A program made the translations under genes and the position numbers. The notes below the pieces were generated by a model. That model was not told the origin of the DNA. It saw nothing but the letters and a program-made list of their open reading frames with translations, and did no database searches. From Chlamydiota bacterium (GTDB lineage: Bacteria; Chlamydiota; Chlamydiia; Chlamydiales; SM23-39): a stretch of DNA of 7,302 bases. Location: positions 1 through 7,302 of the forward strand of contig DAIDIM010000185.1 in NCBI GenBank assembly GCA_027459365.1, given 5' to 3'. Shown in pieces: positions 1 through 6,300 of the stretch. Positions within the stretch are counted from its first letter, which is position 1, and each line of letters starts with the position of its first letter.

Positions 1-180
1 TGCCATGAGCGATTCGTCGCCTTCGCCCGCATCCCGCGCCTCGACGCCGAATTGGGCCGCCACCGTGGATAATCCGTCGCCACTTGCCGACTCGGCCCCA
101 ATCGGACAAACGCAGGCGGAAGAGAACGTCGCTGGTCCCAAGGAGGACGAGAGCATCGGGGAAGAACGACGTTTCCCCAC
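1..180. other. GC-rich terminal segment unlike the rest of the window
   Basis: By eye this segment is clearly richer in G and C (many CCG, GCC, TCG and GGC triplets) than the AT-leaning remainder. The change is abrupt, around 170-190, inside the frame of the exported-protein gene. Several frames are open across it. One is the minus-strand continuation of that gene; a second is another minus frame open from 288 to the edge with an ATG at 267; a third is a plus frame starting at 5. I cannot tell which, if any, is coding. Foreign DNA, a frameshifted gene end or an assembly chimera are all possible. Confidence 0.45.
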
Positions 181-502
181 GTTCTTGAGAGCAGTCTCTA
201 CGCTCCATATTTCGAGGATCTCTTCTGTCCATTTGATCGGCATACATGGGTCTTTGACCTCTCTCATCGTAGTAATGGCCCCTAGATTCTACGTCAGGAT
301 ATCTTCCTTGTTCGTAATAAGGTCTACCACGCTCCGAATAAAAAGGTCTGTCATTTTCATCTTGTCCATAATAGCTTACCTCGCCATCTCTAGAACATTT
401 CATCATTGCAAGCTCTTCTTTCTCTTCATCAGCGCTTTTCGCAGAAATGCAAAAAGAAACTGAAAGTCCAAGGAGAACATATTTTAATAAATTCCTACTC
501 AT
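1..502 (-). CDS. Exported Tyr/Arg/Asp-rich protein, 5' part only (runs off the left edge)
   Basis: I do not recognise this protein. The frame opens at an ATG at 502 with a strong GAGGAG ribosome binding site 7 bases upstream, and stays open for 167 codons to the window edge. Residues 1-24 form a signal peptide: basic start (MSRNLLK), hydrophobic core (YVLLGLSVSF), likely signal peptidase I cleavage near ISA/KSA. The FC pair at 17-18 makes a poor lipobox. The mature part is hydrophilic and low-complexity. A loose repeat, Y-(S/D)-E-R-G-x-R/P-x-Y, begins at residues 55 and 78 (23-residue spacing), and the stretch to about residue 109 is dominated by Y, R, D, E, G and P. From about residue 110 (below position ~180) both style and base composition change, so the distal part may be in the wrong frame or not belong to this gene. 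An in-frame ATG at 517 would add five residues, but the ribosome binding site favours 502. It is transcribed divergently from ispD. The export call is fairly sure; the function is unknown. Confidence 0.6.
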   Translation of the reverse strand, partial: MSRNLLKYVLLGLSVSFCISAKSADEEKEELAMMKCSRDGEVSYYGQDENDRPFYSERGRPYYEQGRYPDVESRGHYYDERGQRPMYADQMDRRDPRNMERRDCSQERGETSFFPDALVLLGTSDVLFRLRLSDWGRVGKWRRIIHGGGPIRRRGAGCGRRRRIAHG

Positions 503-509
503 TGAAAAA

Positions 510-515
510 CTCCTC
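510..515 (-). promoter_or_regulatory. Ribosome binding site of the exported protein gene
   Basis: GAGGAG on the minus strand lies 7 bases before the ATG at 502. It selects that ATG over the in-frame ATG at 517, which overlaps the site itself. Confidence 0.7.
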
Positions 516-529
516 ATTAATCTCGCTTC

Positions 530-552
530 TTCTCTATCGAAGAGATAGAGAA
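530..552. promoter_or_regulatory. Perfect 9-bp inverted repeat in the divergent intergenic region
   Basis: TTCTCTATC (530-538) and GATAGAGAA (544-552) are exact reverse complements separated by 5 bases. No T-run follows on either strand, so an intrinsic terminator is unlikely. It lies where the -35 of the candidate ispD promoter would be and in the probable leader of the minus-strand gene. That placement suits a dimeric-repressor operator or a leader hairpin. The structure is seen directly; the role is inferred. Confidence 0.5.
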
Positions 553-560
553 TGAAATCG

Positions 561-571
561 TGTATAATAAT
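561..571. promoter_or_regulatory. Candidate divergent -10 elements between exported-protein gene and ispD
   Basis: TATAAT at 563-568 on the plus strand is a perfect -10 hexamer about 55 bases before the ispD start. The overlapping minus-strand reading, TATTAT at 569-564, matches 5 of 6 positions and could serve the opposite gene. Neither has a convincing -35 at normal spacing; for ispD the -35 position falls inside the inverted repeat at 530-552. AT-rich DNA gives chance matches, so this is tentative. Confidence 0.35.
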
Positions 572-622
572 CCGCCTATAACATAAAATGATTTTTTTTA
601 AACAAAATACTCTTTTTTTATT

Positions 623-1321
623 ATGTATAATGGTTTTAGAATTGGTGCAATTCTGCTAATGGCAGGATCTGGAAATCGATTTGGATCTGAAATACCAAAA
701 CAATTCCTCTTGCTTGGAGAAAAAAGAGTCTACCTACATACATTAGATGCTCTCTGGAATGCGCAGATTTTTGATGAAATCATCCTTGTAACACATCCTA
801 ATTGGATCCAATCTACCTTATTAGAAGTGCCCTACGGCACAGTGGTCACAGGAGGATCGACGCGTCAACAATCATCTTACATAGGCCTTCAAAGCTTTTC
901 GCAAAAGATAGATATTGTCCTCGTGCACGATGCTGTGCGTCCCTTTGTTTCTCGCGACATTTTGATCAATAATGTCGAGCAAGCGATTCTCCATGGAGCT
1001 GTTGATACATGCATTCCAAGCGCAGATACTCTTGTTTTTGCCCCTTTAAAAACAAAGATCGATCACATTCCAAATCGATCTCAATTTCAAAGAGGACAAA
1101 CTCCTCAAACTTTTCTATATCAATGGCTAAAAGAGGCACATGAGAACACCCTTCTCAACAATGCCTCTGATGATTGCACCCTAGTGATTGAGAGAGGAAA
1201 AACAATCCAAATTGTTCAAGGTGATGACCGTAATTTTAAAATCACCACAAAATTTGATATAATATTAGCAGAATTTATATTAAATAATAATTATATTGAC
1301 AAACTAATTAAATTAACATAA
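623..1321 (+). CDS. ispD: 2-C-methyl-D-erythritol 4-phosphate cytidylyltransferase
   Basis: This cytosolic enzyme of the non-mevalonate (MEP) isoprenoid pathway joins MEP and CTP to give CDP-methylerythritol and pyrophosphate. At 232 aa it has the usual family length, a single nucleotidyltransferase Rossmann-like domain. The N-terminal CTP loop reads LMAGSGNRFG...PKQF (12-28); R19 and K26 correspond to the catalytic Arg/Lys pair. Other signatures are VHDAVRPF (101-108), IPSADTL (131-137), R152 followed by QTPQTF (159-164), SDDCT (182-186) and the RNFKIT stretch holding K206, matching the family's substrate-contacting Arg, Asp and Lys. The family motif usually has LAAG where this has LMAG, a mild change. 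The ATG at 623 places the CTP loop correctly, but there is no Shine-Dalgarno sequence ahead of it, only a T-rich tract. The gene stands alone, divergent from its left neighbour; the gene on its right has its own promoter. The C-terminal ~15 codons are extremely AT-rich. Confidence 0.95.
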   Translation: MYNGFRIGAILLMAGSGNRFGSEIPKQFLLLGEKRVYLHTLDALWNAQIFDEIILVTHPNWIQSTLLEVPYGTVVTGGSTRQQSSYIGLQSFSQKIDIVLVHDAVRPFVSRDILINNVEQAILHGAVDTCIPSADTLVFAPLKTKIDHIPNRSQFQRGQTPQTFLYQWLKEAHENTLLNNASDDCTLVIERGKTIQIVQGDDRNFKITTKFDIILAEFILNNNYIDKLIKLT

Positions 1322-1324
1322 ATT
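1296..1324 (+). promoter_or_regulatory. Sigma-70-type promoter for the 143-aa gene
   Basis: A perfect TTGACA (-35) at 1296-1301 is followed after 17 bases by TAAATT (4 of 6 matches to the -10 consensus) at 1319-1324, in the AT-rich tail of ispD. The predicted start of transcription near 1331 leaves a short leader carrying the ribosome binding site at 1347. A second TATAAT at 1258-1263 lacks a good -35. Confidence 0.45.
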
Positions 1325-1346
1325 AAAAGGAGATAGCCCATTAAGT

Positions 1347-1352
1347 AAGGAG
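1347..1352 (+). promoter_or_regulatory. Ribosome binding site of the 143-aa gene
   Basis: AAGGAG lies 7 bases ahead of the ATG at 1360. It fixes that start over the in-frame ATG at 1372 and argues that the plus strand, not the open antisense frame, is coding here. A second AAGGAG-like motif at 1326-1332 has no usable start behind it. Confidence 0.75.
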
Positions 1353-1359
1353 AATCTCT

Positions 1360-1791
1360 ATGCAGAATCCTATGCAGATTGAGCAGTTCTATAAGGACTT
1401 CATGAGTAATCTCTCCACACATGCCCATGATGGGGTTGTTTCAATTAACCTCCGTTTCCTTCACGATCAAGGGCTTTTAGATACATTAACACTTGCAGAT
1501 GATGAGTCTGATGATCTTACGCAATTTTTTCATGTGATTGAAAGCCCTGAGAAAGTGACCCTCTTTAACGAACATTTCATCGTTTGGATTATCCCTAAGA
1601 TGGAGGGAGAAAATCCGATGACCTTCGTGCTCATTGCTACAAACCAGCAAGAGAAAGCGCAGCTCGAAGTTGTCTTTACAACATACGGCGTTTATAATAG
1701 CCCTCGTTATGTATTGAGAGTGCTGCAACACTTCCTCACTGATATGCTCGAAACCGAGGAGACGTTGACGCTCTTCGAGAAAAATGGGTAG
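1360..1791 (+). CDS. Conserved-looking hypothetical protein of 143 aa
   Basis: I do not recognise this small acidic protein. It has no signal peptide, no membrane segment and no cysteine, so it is probably cytosolic. Residues 1-20 and 114-134 look helical. Between them, hydrophobic stretches at about 66-80 (VTLFNEHFIVWIIP), 87-94 and 101-109 look like successive beta strands. The middle (46-54) is rich in Asp and Glu (LADDESDDL), and the C-terminus is acidic (LETEETLTLFE). A small acidic alpha-beta-alpha protein of this length is reminiscent of class I type III secretion chaperones, common in chlamydiae, but I see no diagnostic motif and do not claim it. Evidence that it is real: a strong ribosome binding site, a promoter in front, and normal codon use. 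It lies 38 bases after ispD, converges with the lptE-like gene, and is followed by the first copy of the dispersed repeat. Confidence 0.8.
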   Translation: MQNPMQIEQFYKDFMSNLSTHAHDGVVSINLRFLHDQGLLDTLTLADDESDDLTQFFHVIESPEKVTLFNEHFIVWIIPKMEGENPMTFVLIATNQQEKAQLEVVFTTYGVYNSPRYVLRVLQHFLTDMLETEETLTLFEKNG

Positions 1792-1799
1792 AGGTCTAA

Positions 1800-1875
1800 T
1801 AACCTGAGTTCTGGGTTCGTTTTCCTCGAAGATCAAAGAGATTTTTGATAAATTTTTGCAACGTATCGCGAAAAT
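1800..1875. repeat. 76-bp dispersed repeat, copy 1
   Basis: This intergenic block matches 7162-7237 over 76 bases with no gaps and 6 mismatches (about 92% identity), in the same orientation. Similarity stops sharply on both sides. Both copies share two inverted repeats. TTCG/CGAA flanks a 7-base loop. An 8-bp stem (1852-1859 with 1868-1875) encloses the loop AACGTATC. In this copy the stem has a T opposite G where copy 2 has C opposite G, which keeps an RNA G-U pair on the plus-strand transcript. It sits between two convergent gene ends, so a 3'-end or terminator-like role is possible, although no T-run follows the stem. Confidence 0.85.
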
Positions 1876-1884
1876 GCAAGATCT

Positions 1885-2466
1885 CTAATTAAGAACTGTA
1901 TCTGCAATTTTCTGCGCGAGCTTCTCATAGAGATTGCGACTGGTCGCTTCTTGAGCTGCTTCTACAGACTCAAGCTGACCAAGCGAAAAAGGGAGAACCT
2001 TTGTAAAGACTCCGTTTGAGTTAATGAAGGCGAGATCTTGAATGGAATCTCCATCTACATAATCGTAATCGGAATTTGCAGAAATTATATAGGGACCCGC
2101 TGCAATCGTTTCGCTAGAGCCTTCATAAACAATGACTTTTGCTGTGAGTGTTCGTCTCCCTTCGCAAGGGACAATATTTTTACTAATTTCACCATGTACT
2201 TTTTGTTTGTCTCGGCGATAACCAACTGTTTGATTTTGATCTTCGACAATGCTAATTTCTAGGAGGTAATCGCCCCCTTCTTTTAAAACTTTAGCACGAC
2301 CTTTTGCACTCAAAGTTTGTATGACGTGGGCAGTCAGCGTCCCGTCGTCATCTCCTGCAATATATGGAACAACAACTGTTGGCAGATCATGCTCATGATT
2401 CCAACGATAACCGCATCCAGAAAGGAATAGAACAATGACTACTAAGATAAAATTTTTAAGAGCCAT
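1885..2466 (-). CDS. lptE: LptE-like LPS-assembly lipoprotein
   Basis: This is a probable outer-membrane lipoprotein that partners LptD as plug and chaperone in inserting lipopolysaccharide into the outer leaflet. From the ATG at 2466 the protein has 193 aa. It has a classic lipoprotein signal: a hydrophobic core (FILVVIVLF) and the lipobox LSGC with Cys at residue 18, followed by GYRW, the usual LptE-type start (C-G-[FY]). Next comes a strand resembling the family's (LPTVVVPYI), then the helix region TLTAHVIQTLSAKG and a C-terminal helix ending IADTVLN. A TTG at 2469 could also start it and adds one residue; ATG is preferred. The start overlaps the end of the bamD-like gene by 11 bases and lacks a clear Shine-Dalgarno, so translational coupling is likely. 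LptE sequences diverge strongly, so the lipoprotein call is firm and the LptE assignment is moderate. Confidence 0.72.
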   Translation of the reverse strand: MALKNFILVVIVLFLSGCGYRWNHEHDLPTVVVPYIAGDDDGTLTAHVIQTLSAKGRAKVLKEGGDYLLEISIVEDQNQTVGYRRDKQKVHGEISKNIVPCEGRRTLTAKVIVYEGSSETIAAGPYIISANSDYDYVDGDSIQDLAFINSNGVFTKVLPFSLGQLESVEAAQEATSRNLYEKLAQKIADTVLN

Positions 2467-3376
2467 CAAGCGTCTTTAATTTCTCTTTTGCGGCAATAGC
2501 TGCTTCAGTATTTGGGTACTTTGCAATTGCTTTCTGATAATAGATTTTGGCTGCAGGGATTTTTTTCGTTTTTTGGAAAAAAGATCCTGTTGTTAAAAGA
2601 TTTTGAGCAAACACCTCTTCCATTTTATGAATGGTCTTTTCGGCCTCTTGAAGACGAGATTCACGTGGAAAAACAAGACGGAATTTTTTTAAACAAACTT
2701 GGGCTAAATCTAAAAGATCAGGATCTAAGCTTCTCCCCTGACATTGTAAATAATAGACATGAATTTTTTGGAGGTATGCCTCTGCTGTAAATTCGTGTTT
2801 TGGAAAACGACGAATCAACAGATCTAAGCTCTCAACACTTGCTTTATAGTCCTCAAGTTCTGCTTCAATCTTGGCTTTACTCATGAGCGATTTGGCTGCA
2901 AACTCGCTATGTGGCAGAGTTGCAATTACTTGCTCATAAATATCAATCGCATCTTCTTTTGCACTTAACCATTTTGGACCGTGGTCATCGAATAAAGGTT
3001 TTTTTTCACCATTTGCAAACCGTTCCGCTATTTCAAACTTATGAGCAATGGCTTCATCAAAATGTCTTGGGGAGGCTTGCGTATTCAAATAGGCGGAGAA
3101 GTATTCATTTGCTTGGAAAGGGCGATTTAAGCTGAGATAGGCTTCACCAATAATGAATGCAGCATCTTGTGCGAAGGGGCTGCTTGGGAAATGGTAAGAG
3201 AGAATATCCGCATAATCGATAACGGACCACCAATTCTTGTCGGTAATCGCTTTTTGCAAAGCGCTATTATATTCTTGGGCGGTAAAACCATCTTGATGCT
3301 CCCATGTCAACTCTTCGACCTCAAGGCCCATCAGAGGAATCATGGAGATTAAAAAGAGAAAAATTGTCTTACGCAT
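2456..3376 (-). CDS. bamD: BamD-like TPR protein of outer-membrane assembly
   Basis: This exported 306-aa protein is built of tetratricopeptide-like helical repeats and resembles BamD, the periplasmic-facing subunit that works with BamA to insert beta-barrel proteins. Repeat blocks show the BamD-style pattern of a helix pair ending in a (Y/F)P turn: HFPSSPFAQDAAFIIGEAYL (about 62-81), then TLPHSEFAAKSLMSKAKI and RRFPKHEFTAEAYLQKIHVY. Near the C-terminus, SFFQKTKKIPAAKIYYQKAI and the KYPNT turn match the last BamD repeats. Residues 1-18 are a hydrophobic signal (KTIFLFLISMIPLMG), but there is no Cys near its end, so the lipid anchor of classical BamD is missing; it would be soluble or held by partners. 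Length is somewhat above the ~245 aa of E. coli BamD. It begins 11 bases after dnaE without a good Shine-Dalgarno and overlaps the lptE-like gene. A CpoB/YbgF-type periplasmic TPR protein is the main alternative. Confidence 0.75.
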   Translation of the reverse strand: MRKTIFLFLISMIPLMGLEVEELTWEHQDGFTAQEYNSALQKAITDKNWWSVIDYADILSYHFPSSPFAQDAAFIIGEAYLSLNRPFQANEYFSAYLNTQASPRHFDEAIAHKFEIAERFANGEKKPLFDDHGPKWLSAKEDAIDIYEQVIATLPHSEFAAKSLMSKAKIEAELEDYKASVESLDLLIRRFPKHEFTAEAYLQKIHVYYLQCQGRSLDPDLLDLAQVCLKKFRLVFPRESRLQEAEKTIHKMEEVFAQNLLTTGSFFQKTKKIPAAKIYYQKAIAKYPNTEAAIAAKEKLKTLDGS

Positions 3377-3387
3377 AGATAAAGAGA

Positions 3388-6300
3388 CTAAATTATATTC
3401 GTTGATTCTGTCAATGGTTCAAAATTCTTTTTAAATTTTTGCAGTTTTTCTTCAAAGAGCAGATCTGTTTTGACTCCCCATTGAGAATCAATAGAAAGGG
3501 TACCAATCTTTTTTTGACCGGTTTTAAAGTGAATTTCAAGGGTCGATTTTCCAGGATGTTCACGGAGAAGTGTTTTGAGCTGCAAAATCGAAGAATGGGT
3601 GAGACGGTCTGCGTCTAATGTAAAGCTGTAATGGGTTGTCTCTTCTTTTTCCATCGTGGGTCTCTTTTCTCTCTCTTTTTTCCATTTTGGCTCTTTTGTC
3701 TGCATTTTCAGCTTATCAAAGAGATCATCGCAAATCTTCATTTTTGCCATGTCTACTGTTGCAAGATCTTCGAGAAATTTGCAAGAGAGCTGGAGATTTG
3801 ATTCTTTGCGCTCAATTTGGAGAATCGCATAAAGGAGTTGATTTTCTTTCATCAAGGCGATTTTCTCTTCAAACATCTCCGACCAAATGGGAAGTTCGAA
3901 TTTCTCAATTCCATCGCTGATCGTGAGGATTGCAAATTTTTTCTGACTTTTCGAGGAGATCTTAATTTGAATTGCGTCGATAATGAAGGAAGAGCGTACC
4001 AATGTATTTTCAGAAATTTTCTCAAACTCAGAAAGCGGCGTGCAGGAGAGTTGCTTATTTGTTTCAATAAATGCGTCCATTGGATGGCCGGTCAAATAAA
4101 AACCGAGGAGCTCTTTTTCTCTTTGCAGGACTTTTGTTTTGGGTGTGGGATGGGCAACGATAGGCGGAGTATCAAAGGGGTCGTTTTGTTCGAAAAGATT
4201 TAAAATCCCCATCGACGATTCTTTTTCAATGTTGCTTGCCTGATCCATCATTGCGGGAAGACTCAATAGCATTGCATCGCGGCGCCACAGCGTAAAGTCA
4301 AAGCAACCGGCTTCAATAAGCAGCTCAATTTGTTTTCTTCCCACTTTTGCTTTTTCTAAACGTTTAATAAAGTCAAAGAGAGAGGTATATTTCCCCAGTT
4401 TTCTCTCCACTAAAATAGATTCGACAATGTTACTGCCGACCCCTTTAATGCCCGACATCGCAAAACGGATCCCATTTGGCGTTGCTGTAAAATGGTTTCC
4501 GGCTTCGTTAATATCAGGAGGGAGAACAGGAATGCCGATTGCTCGCGCTTCGCCGATCAATTTTGCGACCTTGGACGTATCATCGCGATCGCAGGTCATT
4601 AAGGCTGCCATCCATTCTTTCGGATAGTGCGCTTTAAAAAAGGCTGTTGCATAAGAAAGATATGCATAGGCAGCGGCGTGTGATTTATTGAATCCGTACG
4701 AGGCAAATTTCTCAATTTTATCAAAGATTTTTCCTGCACTGTCTCGATCCAGCTGATTTCTTGCAGAGCCAACTATGAATTTTTCTCTTTGCTTTGCCAT
4801 CTCCTCTTTGTCTTTTTTCCCCATGGCTCTGCGCAAAACATCACCTTCACCAAGGGAATAGCCGGCAAGTGCACTTGCAATTTGCATTACTTGCTCTTGA
4901 TAGACCATAACGCCGTACGTTTCAGCTAAGATATCCTTCATCAGTGGATGATCAATTTCAATGGCTTCTCTCCCATGTTTGCGGCTGATGTAGGAGGGGA
5001 TCATGTCCATAGGACCGGGACGAAAGAGGGCAACAACTGCAATGATCTCTTCAAAAGAATCGATATGTAACTGTCTTGCAAGATCTGCCATTCCACCGGT
5101 TTCGATTTGGAAGACGCCCAGTGTTTTTCCCTGATTGATGAGATCAAATGTTTTTTGATCGTCAAGCGCAAGATTGCTCCAGTCGATTTTGATCCCGGTA
5201 TTCCTTTCAATCTCATCTGCACAGATCTGAAGCGATGTCAATGTTTTTAAGCCCAAAAAGTCGATCTTCAGCATCCCTACACTTTCAACGGGCTTCATCG
5301 CGTATTGGGTAACGACCATCTCAGAATCTTTTGCCGTACATACCGGAATGTGATCGGTAATCGCACTCTCTGAAATAATCAACCCCGCAGCATGGGTACT
5401 TGTATTGCGAATTGAACTTTCTGCCTTTTTGGCCATTTCCAAAACTCTAGCAGCCTCCTCATCAGTGTCCATCAATGTCTTGAGTTGAGGATCGATCGTA
5501 AAGGCCTTTTCAAGCGTCATATTTGGATCTTCAGGGACTAAAGCGGCAATACTGTTCACTTTGGATAATGGGACGTTTAAAACCCGTCCTACGTCGCGAA
5601 TCGCCATTTTGGCTTTCATCGTTCCAAAAGTGATAATCTGCGCGACTTTATCTTTCCCATATTTGTCGATGACGTAATTGATCACCTCACCTCTCCGATT
5701 CATGCAGATGTCGACGTCAATATCAGGATAGGAGACCCGTTCTGGATTGATGAATCTCTCAAAGAATAAATGGAAGCGCAGTGGCTCGATATCGGTAATC
5801 CCAGTCAAATAAGCAATGATGGAACCTGCCGCAGATCCACGTCCTGGGCCCATTGGAATTTTTCGCTGTTTTGCCCAATTGATAAAGTCGCTCACGATGA
5901 GCATGTAATCGGTCATATCCTTCGACGTGATGATTCCAAACTCATACTCAAAGCGATCCTTTACAATTTGGCGAGGATCTTTTCCTGGATACTTCTTTTG
6001 AACTTCATTCAAGACAGCTGCAGTGTATCTTGTCTCCATTCCCTTCATGCATAAATCATAGAGATATTGCGCTGCTGCTCTCTCTCTTTCTTTGCCATCA
6101 AAAGTTGGCGGAACAAAAACAGGGTAATGCTTTGTCTTAAAATCAAGGTCACATTTGCACTTTTCGGCAATCCGTACTGTCTCTTCAATTGCCTCAAGAT
6201 GATCTGCAAAAAGATTTCGCATCTCTTCCGGCGATTTGAAAAAATATTCATGCGTTAACGCAGTCTCTCTTTTGGGATTCGGGATCCGGTTTTTCACATT

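Noticed and set aside
5..463. Long plus-strand open frame (152 codons) at the left edge
   Set aside because: From ~180 onward it is antisense to the signal-peptide gene, which has a good ribosome binding site and protein repeats. Only the GC-rich first part could be real, and nothing supports it beyond being open.
1486..1836. Minus-strand open frame of 116 codons opposite the 143-aa gene
   Set aside because: No ribosome binding site, and it runs into the dispersed repeat. The plus-strand gene has a promoter, ribosome binding site and normal codon use.
1792..1884. Bidirectional intrinsic terminator between convergent genes
   Set aside because: The 8-bp stem of the repeat lacks a following T-run on either strand, and the AACC/GGTT pairing near 1801 is only four base pairs. 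Termination here is possible but not supported.
2467..2469. TTG start for the lptE-like gene
   Set aside because: An ATG is the very next codon and the lipoprotein signal is intact from it. The TTG would add one residue only.
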